A DNA stretch of 43,789 nucleotides from Thermoanaerobaculia bacterium (lineage in GTDB: Bacteria > Acidobacteriota > Thermoanaerobaculia > Multivoradales > JAHEKO01), in assembly GCA_945787575.1 (NCBI GenBank), contig CALZKB010000055.1, forward strand, positions 1-43,789, given 5' to 3'. Shown in pieces: positions 24,920 through 32,101 of this stretch. Made by a program: the position numbers and the translations under genes. The number at the start of each line of letters is the position of its first letter. Within the stretch, counting starts at the first letter, position 1. Under the pieces are notes generated by a model. It was not told the origin of the DNA, ran no database searches, and worked only from the letters and a program-made list of their open reading frames with translations.

Positions 24920-25486
24920 TCAGGCTCCGTAGGAAGGGTCGAGCTGCCGCACCGCAGCCGCCAGCTCGATCCGGGCTCGGAACGAGCGGGACTTCACCGT
25001 CCCGAGAGGCAGCGAGAGCATCTCGGCAATCTCGCTGAGCTTGAGCTCTTGGATGTCTTTCATCTGGATGATCTCGCGGCTCTGGTCGCTGAGCTCGTCG
25101 AGGGCGCGGTAGAGAAGCTCCACGCGATCGCCCTGGATCGAGGTCGCTTCCGGACTGGGCCCGCTCGCCGGGATCTCGGGCGCGTCTTCGACCGCCACGT
25201 CGATCTCGGGGGTCCGCACCTTGAGGCGACGCAACCGGTCGATACAGCAGTTGCGGGCGAGCCGCAGCAGCCACGGCATGAAGACGTCGTCGCCCTGAAG
25301 CGTATGGAGCCCCCGATAGACCTTGATGAAGATCTCCTGAGCCGCGTCGCGCGCCTCCTCGCGATTCCGCATGTAGGAGTAGGCCACCGCATACACCCGG
25401 CCCTGGGTGCGCCGGACGAGCGCCTCCCACGCCAGGTCATCGTCCTGGCGGCAGCGTTCGATCAGGTCGGAGACGTCGAGCACCAT
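24920..25486 (-). CDS. ECF-type RNA polymerase sigma factor (second system)
   Basis: A 188-residue ECF sigma factor. Region 2 includes WEALVRRTQGRVYAVAYSYM and RNREEARDAAQEIFIKVYRG. Region 4 includes DELSDQSREIIQMKDIQELK and LSEIAEMLSLPLGTVKSRSF. The ATG at 25486 (or the next codon, GTG at 25483) follows GCGGAGGG. A longer in-frame start at 25576 would lie upstream of the likely transcription start and adds residues without family character. It is followed by its anti-sigma gene (one-base gap) and a membrane-protein gene, forming a three-gene operon. A GAACCTTTT/CGTTTGAA pair upstream is a likely autoregulated promoter. Confidence 0.92.
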   Translation of the reverse strand: MVLDVSDLIERCRQDDDLAWEALVRRTQGRVYAVAYSYMRNREEARDAAQEIFIKVYRGLHTLQGDDVFMPWLLRLARNCCIDRLRRLKVRTPEIDVAVEDAPEIPASGPSPEATSIQGDRVELLYRALDELSDQSREIIQMKDIQELKLSEIAEMLSLPLGTVKSRSFRARIELAAAVRQLDPSYGA

Positions 25487-25579
25487 CCCTCCGCAACCGG
25501 CGGGCCGTTCGTCATCGGCAGGCCCTCCGCGATTGGCCGGCGTGAGCCACTCTAGCGGCTCAACGCCGCCCTTCACGAG

Positions 25580-25608
25580 TTCAAACGCAGGGCCGAGGGA
25601 AAAGGTTC
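25580..25608 (-). promoter_or_regulatory. candidate ECF promoter of the second sigma operon
   Basis: On the minus strand GAACCTTTT (25608-25600) is followed by CGTTTGAA (25587-25580), with 17 bases between GAAC and CGTT. This matches the usual ECF pattern (GAAC core, 16-17 bases, CGT core). It lies about 94 bases before the sigma start and differs clearly from the TGAAC/ACTAACT promoters near 4.1 kb. Confidence 0.45.
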
Positions 25609-25651
25609 GGCGGCGGCGCTGCGGTCCGGCTCGGTTCGGACAGGCTCCGAC

Positions 25652-26458
25652 TCAAGTACCCCCGGTGAGCCGATCGCGAAGAAACTGGTGATCGCCGCTG
25701 AACAGCCGGCGATAAGCCAGGAGCACCACCGTCACGGTGCCAAAGGCGGTCGCGGTGGCGATCAGGAACATGATCATCACCTGGTACTTGACCGCTTCGA
25801 CCGGCGCAACGCCCGCCAGCAGCTGACCGGTCATCATCCCCGGCAGGCTGACGATACCGACCACCATCATCGAGTTGGTGATCGGCACGAGACCGGTGCG
25901 GATGGCGGCGCGTACCGGAGCGGCGGCGGCTTCCCAGCGCGTCGCACCGAGCGCCAGCAGACCGTCGATTCGAGGGCGCTTACCGGCAAGCTCCTCGCCG
26001 AGACGTTCGAGTCCGAGCGAGACGCCGTTCAGGGAGTTGCCGAGCATCATGCCGAGCAGCGGGACGGCGTACTGCGGCTCGAACCACGGTTGAGGCCGGA
26101 CGATCGCGGTCAGCGCCAGGGTGGTGATCGCCCACGACGCCAGCCCCATCGCCAGCAAGCCGTCGAGCCAGATCCCGGGATAGCGACGGCTGACGTTGCC
26201 GATCGCCGCCCGCCCGGCCGCGAACACCATGACGAGCGCTACCGCCGCCACCGCATACCACCGCTCGAGCCCGAACACCCATTCGAGAATCAGACCGACG
26301 AGAAGCAGTTGGACCACGGTCCGCACCGCCGCCACCAAGAGCCGGCGCTCGAGGCCGAGGCGCAACGCGATCGACAGCCCGGCGTTGACCAGGACCAGCG
26401 CCGCGGCGATCCCGAGGCGACCGTACGAGAGCTCGAGGTACGAGGGCGCCGCGGTCAC
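25652..26458 (-). CDS. fetB: FetB/YbbM-like ABC exporter permease (UPF0014 family)
   Basis: A 268-residue membrane protein with about seven helices, starting with GTG at 26458 (GTG ACC GCG). Family features are LRLGLERRLLVAAVRTVVQL near the N-terminus, the PLLGMMLGNSLNGVSLGLER motif, LALGATRWEAAAAPVRAAIR, and VVGIVSLPGMMTGQLLAG, all typical of UPF0014/FetB. E. coli FetAB exports iron and adds resistance to oxidative stress. The same role here is an inference. The ATPase partner is immediately upstream, and its frame overlaps this gene. The predicted protein looks complete. Confidence 0.88.
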   Translation of the reverse strand: MTAAPSYLELSYGRLGIAAALVLVNAGLSIALRLGLERRLLVAAVRTVVQLLLVGLILEWVFGLERWYAVAAVALVMVFAAGRAAIGNVSRRYPGIWLDGLLAMGLASWAITTLALTAIVRPQPWFEPQYAVPLLGMMLGNSLNGVSLGLERLGEELAGKRPRIDGLLALGATRWEAAAAPVRAAIRTGLVPITNSMMVVGIVSLPGMMTGQLLAGVAPVEAVKYQVMIMFLIATATAFGTVTVVLLAYRRLFSGDHQFLRDRLTGGT

Positions 26459-27068
26459 ACATCCGGTCGCGCTGGTCCGGATCGTGACTCACCCAGATCC
26501 AGGCGTGCTCCCGGTCCTCAGCGAACCACTCATCAAGCAGCGTCTCGGCGCCGTCGCGAGTCTCGGGATCCATCGCCGACGTCGGCTCGTCGAGCAGCAG
26601 GGCGCGCGGCGCGAGGAGCAGCGCCCGCACGAGCGCCACCAACTGCGCTTCTCCGCCGGAGAGATTGGCGCTGGTGAGAGCCAGGAACGATTCGCCCCGC
26701 CCGACTGTCGCGAGCATCCGGCGGGCGGCATCGCTGTCGAGACGATCTCCGCGCGCGCAACGCAGAATCCAAGGGACTTCGAGCTCGTCGATGACGGCGC
26801 TCTCCCCGATCATCGGCGCCTGCTGCAGGTAGACAACCTCGCGCCGGAAGGCCGGCACGGTGTCGCCTCGGGGCCGGATGCCGCGCCACTCGACGTGGCC
26901 GCCGGCGAGCGGATCGAGGAGCACCAAGGTGCGCAGCAGTAGCGACTTGCCAGAGCCTGACGCTCCGGTCAGCGCCAACCGCTCGCCGGGCCCGAGCTCG
27001 AGCGAGACGCCGTCGAGCAAGGGCTCACCACCTGCGCCTCGGCGCGCCACGTTGACCGCCTTCAGCAT
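25980..27068 (-). CDS. fetA: FetA/YbbL-like ABC transporter ATPase; frame reads through into fetB
   Basis: The ATG at 27068 begins an ABC ATPase with Walker A (TGASGSGKSLLLRTL), Q-loop (EVVYLQQAPMIG), signature (ANLSGGEAQLVAL), Walker B (RALLLDEPTSAMDP) and H-loop (WVSHDPDQ). Homology ends at about residue 203 (DQRDRM, base 26460), close to the normal end of FetA proteins. The frame does not stop there. It continues for 479 bases inside fetB in another phase and stops at 25980, and that tail is a shadow of fetB. The junction reads ATGTGTGA. One TG unit fewer would give ATG TGA, ending the ATPase exactly over fetB's GTG start. So the true gene is probably 26455-27068, with a 2-base duplication from mutation or sequence error. 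It energises the FetB permease. Confidence 0.75.
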   Translation of the reverse strand: MLKAVNVARRGAGGEPLLDGVSLELGPGERLALTGASGSGKSLLLRTLVLLDPLAGGHVEWRGIRPRGDTVPAFRREVVYLQQAPMIGESAVIDELEVPWILRCARGDRLDSDAARRMLATVGRGESFLALTSANLSGGEAQLVALVRALLLAPRALLLDEPTSAMDPETRDGAETLLDEWFAEDREHAWIWVSHDPDQRDRMCDRGALVPRALVRSPRDRRGAGPGQRRAVDRVAPRPRAPALGGGGADRGPTASRRSDSRMGVRARAVVCGGGGSARHGVRGRAGGDRQRQPSLSRDLARRLAGDGAGVVGDHHPGADRDRPASTVVRAAVRRPAARHDARQLPERRLARTRTSRRGACR

Positions 27069-27254
27069 CCTCGGAATTGTGCACCAAGGACGCGCCGGCG
27101 ACCAGGCGCCGGGCGCGGCCGGCGCTTCCTGCCCGCGCAGCGAGGGCCCCCTTCTCCCGCGATTCCGAGAAGTTTGACAAAGTACCCTCGTGCGGAACGA
27201 CAACTTCGGGGAGCTTCCCTCGAGTCCCGAGGGCGCGCTCTTACCTTCGATGGC

Positions 27255-28901
27255 GTGCCCGACGTGAGCTCTCAGAGCCCCGGCATCGAGCCCCGCCCGC
27301 GAGACCTCGTCATCCTGGGCCTGGCCTCGCTGATCTTCCTCGGCGTGGCGCTCGGTGTGCGCGACCTGTGGAATCCCAACGAGCCCACCTACGGCCAGGT
27401 CGTCATGGAGATGTTCGAGAGCGGCGATTGGCTCGCTCCCCGGGTCAACGGCCGGTCTTTCGCCGAGAAGCCACTTCTCTTCTTCTGGCTCGCCACCGCC
27501 ACCGCCAAGGCTCTGGGCGGTGTCTCGGAGGTCAGCTTGAGGCTTCCGGTGCTCCTCTGCGGCGTGCTCAGCACCGTTCTCGTCTTTTTCCTCATCCACT
27601 CCTACGACGGCCGGCGTCGCGCCTGGCTCGGCGCCGCTTGCTTCGTCACTATCTACTCGATCTGGTTCAACGCCCGCAACGCGCAGATGGACTCCTTCGT
27701 TCTGCTCGCCACCCTCGGGGTGCTGGTGCCGTTGAGCCGCCGACTCGATGGCGATTGGAGCGGCCGTAAAGCCTGGCTGTGGGCCGGCTGCGCCGCGGGC
27801 TTCGGCTTCGCTGGAAAGGGGCCGGTGACGATCGTCGTACCCGGGCTCATCCTCGTGACCTACCTGCTCTTCGAGCGCCGGAGGTGGAAGCGCCTCCTCC
27901 CCGGCATGTGGCTGGGCATCCTGATGTTCTTGCTCCTCGCCTCTCCCGGCTACGTGCTTCTCTTCGCGACCGGTCGCGGAGACGCGCTTCACGAGATGCT
28001 GTTTCGGCAGAACTTCTCGCGCTTCGTCGCCGCTTGGGACCACGCCCAGCCTTGGTGGTATTACCTCAAGTACTTCTGGCTGACCTTCTTGCCGTGGTCT
28101 TGGTTCGTACCGGTCGCCGCCGTCGACGCGTGGCAGCGGCGACGCGAAGGGGGGATCCCAGCGGGCGAGCGTTTGGCGTGGATCTGGCTGATCGCGCCGC
28201 TCGTCTTCTTCTCGCTGTCGGACAGCAAGCGCGAGCCGTACATGCTCCCCGCGGCGCCCGCGATCGCCTGGCTTGCCGCCTCCGTCGCCGACCGCTTCGC
28301 TCGAGGCCGGCTCCGTCGCGGCGCCGCTCGAGGCGTGATGGCGACGGTGGGGATCCTCGGCCTGGTTCTCGGGCTGAGCGCGGTCGCGTTGCAGCAGGTA
28401 GCGGCGCGGGGGGAGCTGCCGGAAGGACTGTCTCTGACCCTCACGTCCGCGACGCTCGCGCTCTGCGCCGCGATCATCCTCGTCCCGCTGACGACGGCCG
28501 TTACCCGCCGTCTTGCGCCGCTGACGGTGCTCGCCGCTTTCGGCCTGCTCTACCTGATGATCGCTATCCACCTCCACGCCGCAGTGAACGAGCAGAAGTC
28601 GGCCCGAGGGGTCGCCTCTCGTATCGCCACCGTGATACCCGCTGATGGCGCGATCTACAGCTACCTGCCGCGGCGCGGCCACATTCGTGGCGGCTACGCC
28701 TTCTATCTCCGGCGAACGATCCCCAATCTTCTCGACGAAGGCGCGCTCCGCGCCCAGTGGGCCGACGAGTCCCGTCCGTGCGTCCTCTACGAGAGACCGA
28801 AGGACGACGACCTGATCGCCAGTCTCCCCGGCGGAGAGCTTCGCATCGAGGATCGCGTGGGAAGCCGGCGAGTCCGGGTCTTCTGCAAGAAGGCCACCTG
28901 A
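27255..28901 (+). CDS. GT39/ArnT-like membrane glycosyltransferase
   Basis: About 548 residues from the GTG at 27255. A TTG at 27174 is the longest alternative, and GTG 27264 is also possible. It is a polytopic membrane protein of the GT-C fold. The first loop after helix 1 holds RDLWNPNEPTYGQVVMEMFE, with the acidic residues that form the catalytic site in protein-mannosyl/ArnT-type transferases (D-x-N-E). GDWLAPRVNGRSFAEKPLLF is the strongly conserved PMT/ArnT segment. Such enzymes use a polyprenyl-phosphate sugar to glycosylate lipids or proteins on the periplasmic face. The next gene, a polyprenyl-phosphate-sugar synthase type GT2, could supply the donor. The acceptor is unknown. Confidence 0.88.
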   Translation: MPDVSSQSPGIEPRPRDLVILGLASLIFLGVALGVRDLWNPNEPTYGQVVMEMFESGDWLAPRVNGRSFAEKPLLFFWLATATAKALGGVSEVSLRLPVLLCGVLSTVLVFFLIHSYDGRRRAWLGAACFVTIYSIWFNARNAQMDSFVLLATLGVLVPLSRRLDGDWSGRKAWLWAGCAAGFGFAGKGPVTIVVPGLILVTYLLFERRRWKRLLPGMWLGILMFLLLASPGYVLLFATGRGDALHEMLFRQNFSRFVAAWDHAQPWWYYLKYFWLTFLPWSWFVPVAAVDAWQRRREGGIPAGERLAWIWLIAPLVFFSLSDSKREPYMLPAAPAIAWLAASVADRFARGRLRRGAARGVMATVGILGLVLGLSAVALQQVAARGELPEGLSLTLTSATLALCAAIILVPLTTAVTRRLAPLTVLAAFGLLYLMIAIHLHAAVNEQKSARGVASRIATVIPADGAIYSYLPRRGHIRGGYAFYLRRTIPNLLDEGALRAQWADESRPCVLYERPKDDDLIASLPGGELRIEDRVGSRRVRVFCKKAT

Positions 28902-28902
28902 C

Positions 28903-29625
28903 GTGCAAGCGAGCCGCTCCGTATCCGTCGTCGTCCCCGCGTATAACGAGGAGGCTTGCCTCGCCGAGTCGCTGCGAATCCTCGGCGAGTACTTGGCACG
29001 ACGAGCGGCTCCGCACGAAATCCTCGTCATCGACGACGGCTCGACCGACGCGACCTCCAAGATCGCCGAGGCTTGGCCCGACCCCCATACGAAGACGTTG
29101 CGTCAGGCGTCCAACCTCGGCAAGGGCGCCGCCGTGCGCCGCGGGGTCGAGGCTTCGACCGGCTCTCTCGTGCTGCTCTGCGACGCCGACCTTTCGACGC
29201 CGATCCGTGAGCTCGAGCGACTGGAGGCGCATCTCGATGGGGCACAGCTCGTGCTCGGCAGTCGTCGCAGCCCCGGTGCCCGTCTCAGGCGGACTCGATC
29301 CCGCCGCTTCGTCAGCTGGGTGTTCAACACCATTGTTCACCTCGCCGGACTCTGTCGCGGGCTCCACGACACCCAGTGTGGCTTCAAGCTCATCGACGGT
29401 GACGCCGCGCGAAGCCTCTTTCCGCGTCTGCAGCTCGACGGCTTCGCCTTCGATCTCGAGCTCATCGAGCTCGCCCGATACGAGGGTCTCGAGGTCCGGG
29501 AGGTCGGTATCGAATGGAACGACGCGGGCGAATCGACTGTCCGACCTCTCAAGCATGGCGTGGAGATGTTGCGCGACGTTCTCGCCGTCCGGCGGCGGAT
29601 TCGCAGTCTCCCCAAGCGAGCTTGA
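28903..29625 (+). CDS. GT2 family glycosyltransferase (dolichyl/polyprenyl-phosphate glucosyltransferase-like)
   Basis: 240 residues, GTG start one base after the GT39 stop. VSVVVPAYNEEACLAESLRI is the GT-A N-terminus and HEILVIDDGSTDAT the nucleotide-binding strand. LLCDADLSTP holds the metal-binding D-x-D-type motif, and GLHDTQCGFKLIDGDAARSL is the conserved mark of the ALG5/dolichyl-phosphate glucosyltransferase branch. LDGFAFDLELIELARYEG follows. It probably moves a sugar from UDP or GDP to polyprenyl phosphate on the cytoplasmic face, making the donor for the GT39 protein. It lacks extra membrane helices. Its 3' end overlaps the convergent ECF gene by 77 bases. Confidence 0.9.
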   Translation: MQASRSVSVVVPAYNEEACLAESLRILGEYLARRAAPHEILVIDDGSTDATSKIAEAWPDPHTKTLRQASNLGKGAAVRRGVEASTGSLVLLCDADLSTPIRELERLEAHLDGAQLVLGSRRSPGARLRRTRSRRFVSWVFNTIVHLAGLCRGLHDTQCGFKLIDGDAARSLFPRLQLDGFAFDLELIELARYEGLEVREVGIEWNDAGESTVRPLKHGVEMLRDVLAVRRRIRSLPKRA

Positions 29626-30124
29626 CCGCCGTTACGAACCGAGGCTTGCGGCGACGGCCTCGATGGATGTAGACCCGCACGCTGTTCAGCGGGATCTCCA
29701 ACGCCTCGGCGATCTCGACGTACTGCAGGCCGAGGATTTCGCGGAGGATCAAGGTGCTCTTCGCGGGCTCGCTCAGCTCGCTCAGCGCCTCTCTGAAGCG
29801 CAGGCGAAACTCGCTCGCTTCGGCTCGATCCCGTGGACCGGGAAGCGGATCGCCGACCGCCTCGAGCTCGGCGTTCGGCACCAAGGCTAGATGCCGATCG
29901 GCCGTCCGTGAGCGACGCAAGCGGTCGTAGCAGAGATTCCGGGTGACCCGGGTCAGCCATCCCTCGACGCGCTCGAGGTCGATCGACGCCCAATGCACCC
30001 AGAGCCGCACGAAGGCGTCCTGCGTCACGTCCTCGGCTGTCGCCGGATTGCCCAGCAAGTAGCAGGCGTAGGTGAAGATACGACGCTGACATCGGTCGAC
30101 CACTTCCTCGAACTCGCCTGACAT
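29549..30124 (-). CDS. ECF-type RNA polymerase sigma factor (third system)
   Basis: 191 residues. Region 2 is QRRIFTYACYLLGNPATAED with VTQDAFVRLWVHW and VEGWLTRVTRNLCYDRLRRS. Region 4 is LSELSEPAKSTLILREILGL with QYVEIAEALEIPLNSVRVYI. A basic C-terminal tail (RRRKPRFVTAVK to RRERRATSPRHA) is unusual and lies in the overlap with the convergent GT2 gene. No zinc-finger anti-sigma gene is next to it. The gene just upstream (12 bases) is a frameshifted DUF4097-like secreted protein, so control may depend on something other than a ZAS protein, or on a distant gene. Confidence 0.88.
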   Translation of the reverse strand: MSGEFEEVVDRCQRRIFTYACYLLGNPATAEDVTQDAFVRLWVHWASIDLERVEGWLTRVTRNLCYDRLRRSRTADRHLALVPNAELEAVGDPLPGPRDRAEASEFRLRFREALSELSEPAKSTLILREILGLQYVEIAEALEIPLNSVRVYIHRGRRRKPRFVTAVKLAWGDCESAAGRRERRATSPRHA

Positions 30125-30136
30125 GCCCCGATTCGA

Positions 30137-30576
30137 TCACTCGAGGACAACCTTCGCATCACCGATTCGAAGACCGATCGAGATTCGCGCGGCGCCGGGC
30201 CCCTCATCCCATGCCAGCCGAGCTCCGAGCAACATCCGGCGCTGGGCGGATACGAAGGACTTCCCGGAGAGCGACGCGTCGCCGATCCGAGTCGCGGCGC
30301 GCACGGAGCCGACTTCGGCGGCGGGCACCCGCACCGTCAGATCGCCGATTCCCATCACTACCGAGACGTCCCCCCCACGGGCATGGACGTCGACGTCACC
30401 GATCCCCCTACCGGGAAGCGGACCCGCACCGACTGCCCGACTTTCACCGGCAGCAACAACGGCGCGGTGTCGACGACGCGGACGGTGTCATGGAAAGTCG
30501 GCAGGTCGCGGTCGTCCGCTCCCGCGGAGGTGGCGACGGCGATACAGAGCGCGGTCCAGCAGATCGATCGGAGCAT
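30137..30576 (-). pseudogene. frameshifted secreted DUF4097-like protein upstream of ECF factor
   Basis: The ATG at 30576 starts a signal peptide (SICWTALCIAVATSAGADDR) and a frame that ends at 30358. From a run of five C (30404-30408 on the plus strand) the reading continues in the next frame to a stop at 30137. Adding one base there gives a continuous protein of about 146 residues: VKVGQSVRVRFPVGG, then IGDVDVHARGGDVSVVMGIG, then AATRIGDASLSG and ARISIGLRIGDAKVVL. Repeated glycine-aspartate beta-strands of this kind are typical of DUF4097/adhesin-like beta-helix proteins often next to ECF genes. The break may be a true mutation, homopolymer slippage, or sequence error. Confidence 0.7.
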
Positions 30577-30598
30577 CTCGTTCTCCCTTCTATCCCGA

Positions 30599-30626
30599 AT
30601 ACGGACGGCGTCGCGATCTTGTTACA
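30599..30626 (-). promoter_or_regulatory. candidate ECF promoter of the third sigma locus
   Basis: On the minus strand TGTAACA (30626-30620) is followed by CGTCCGTAT (30607-30599), with 13 bases between TGTAAC and CGTC. A short leader with AAGGGAGAACGAG leads to the ATG at 30576. The TGTAAC/CGTC combination is known for several ECF groups. The spacing is a little short, so confidence is low. Confidence 0.35.
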
Positions 30627-30681
30627 GCCGGCGCCTGCCCGAACCGAGCCGCCGTCGTTCCCACTGTGGCATCGTAGGGAG

Positions 30682-32016
30682 ATGCGACTCTCACGCCCGG
30701 CGTCATCGCTCATGTTGCTGCTCGGTCTCGCGCATACTCCAGCGCTACGAGCGGACGAGCGAGCGCCTTCGTCGAAGATCGAGCGCCGGTTGGTCGCTGC
30801 CGTCGAAGAGTCTCGAGACCGAGCGCTGGCGCTCCTGCAGACCACCGTCGACGTCAACAGCGGCACTCTGAACTTCGCGGGGGTTCGCCGGGTTGGCCGG
30901 CTCTTCGCCGCCGAGCTCGAGGAACTCGGCTTCTCGACTCGCTGGGTCGACGGCGAGCCGTTCCAACGAGCCGGTCACCTCGTCGCCGAGCGCGCAGGCG
31001 ACGGGCCCCACGTGCTCCTGATCGGTCATCTCGACACGGTGTTCGAGCCCGACAGTCCCTTTCAGCGCTACGAGAAGCTCGGTGAGCGTGAGGCGCGCGG
31101 TCCCGGGGTCACCGACATGAAGGGCGGCAACGTCGTCATGATCCAGGCGCTCCGAGCCTTGGCCGAAGTCGGGGTGCTCGACGACCTTCGGCTCACCGTC
31201 GTGCTCACCGGAGACGAGGAACGAAGCGGGCGCCCGCTCGCCCGCGCCCGCGCCGCACTGATCGAACCGGCAAGAAGCGCCGACTTCGCCATCGGCTTCG
31301 AGGACGGGGACTCCGATCCGACAACCGCCGTCATCGCCCGCCGCGGGTCCAGCTCGTGGCAGCTCACGGTCTCCGGCGTCTCCTCTCATTCCTCCCAGAT
31401 CTTCCAAGAGGAGATCGGCGCCGGCGCCATCTACGAGGCGTCGCGGATCCTCACCGAGTTCTACCGCCGACTCGCCTCGTTGCCCAACCTGACTTTCAAT
31501 CCGGGCGTCATTCTGGGCGGCAGCCAGGTCGATTTCGACGCCGGACAGGCGCGGGGCACCGCTTTCGGCAAGAACAACGTCGTCGCCGAGCGGGCGATCG
31601 TGACCGGCGACATTCGGGCGGTCTCGCCGGAGCAGCACCGCGAGGCTGTGGCAGCGATGCAGGCGATCGTCGCCGACTCGCTGCCCAGAACCTCGGCGGA
31701 GCTCACCTTTTCGGACGGCTACCCGCCCATGCCGCCGAGCGAAGGCAATCGCCTGCTCCTCGAGCTCTACGACGCGGTCAGCCGTGATCTCGGCTACGGG
31801 CCGGTCGCCGCGGTCGACCCCCGCAAGGCCGGTGCAGCCGACGTCTCCTTCGTCGCCGAGCTGGTACCGCAAGTGATCGACGGCGTCGGCCTTATGGGAC
31901 GCGGCGGCCACACGGTCGGCGAAGTGGCCGATCTCACCACTTTGCCGATGCAGACGGCGCGCGCCGCGGTGCTGCTCTATCGCCTGAGCCGCTCCGCCCC
32001 TCGGTTTCGCGGGTGA
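30682..32016 (+). CDS. M20-family metallopeptidase (glutamate carboxypeptidase-like), secreted
   Basis: 444 residues from the ATG at 30682 (GTAGGGA upstream), with a signal peptide (ASSLMLLLGLAHTPALRADE). Metal-site motifs of the M20 family are VLLIGHLDTVFE (His, then general-base region), GPGVTDMKGGNVVM (bridging Asp), LTGDEERSG (catalytic Glu pair), GFEDGDSD, and GLMGRGGHTVGEVADL near the end (last metal His). The lid/dimer domain runs about 195-310. The closest well-known relative by motif is carboxypeptidase G2, which removes C-terminal glutamate, but the substrate cannot be settled. Its stop codon lies inside the inverted repeat at 32012-32027 that precedes the ABC operon. Confidence 0.9.
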   Translation: MRLSRPASSLMLLLGLAHTPALRADERAPSSKIERRLVAAVEESRDRALALLQTTVDVNSGTLNFAGVRRVGRLFAAELEELGFSTRWVDGEPFQRAGHLVAERAGDGPHVLLIGHLDTVFEPDSPFQRYEKLGEREARGPGVTDMKGGNVVMIQALRALAEVGVLDDLRLTVVLTGDEERSGRPLARARAALIEPARSADFAIGFEDGDSDPTTAVIARRGSSSWQLTVSGVSSHSSQIFQEEIGAGAIYEASRILTEFYRRLASLPNLTFNPGVILGGSQVDFDAGQARGTAFGKNNVVAERAIVTGDIRAVSPEQHREAVAAMQAIVADSLPRTSAELTFSDGYPPMPPSEGNRLLLELYDAVSRDLGYGPVAAVDPRKAGAADVSFVAELVPQVIDGVGLMGRGGHTVGEVADLTTLPMQTARAAVLLYRLSRSAPRFRG

Positions 32017-32040
32017 CAACTGTCACCTGAGATTGGTGAC
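32012..32040. promoter_or_regulatory. candidate operator: perfect 7-2-7 inverted repeat plus third half-site
   Basis: GGTGACA (32012-32018), AC, TGTCACC (32021-32027) is a perfect inverted repeat. A further GGTGAC lies at 32035-32040. It is 62-90 bases upstream of the ABC ATPase start (SD GAAGGAGG). The last gene of the operon is a NarL/DesR-type regulator, a family that binds paired heptamers with a 2-base gap in the classic NarL case. Autoregulation is inferred. Confidence 0.6.
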
Positions 32041-32101
32041 GATCGGCCCTGCCGCGAGCGACCTCGCCGTCCGACAATGAGGCTGTCCGAAGGAGGCCCT
32101 C

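Noticed and set aside
27172-27202. TTGACA at 27174 as a -35 box for the GT39 gene
   Set aside because: The hexamers 16-18 bases downstream (for example ACGACA) do not resemble a -10 box. The TTG is also a possible start codon.
27069-29060. long minus-strand open frame running into the FetA-like ATPase
   Set aside because: It lies opposite the GT39 and GT2 genes and is low in complexity. The ATPase begins at 27068.
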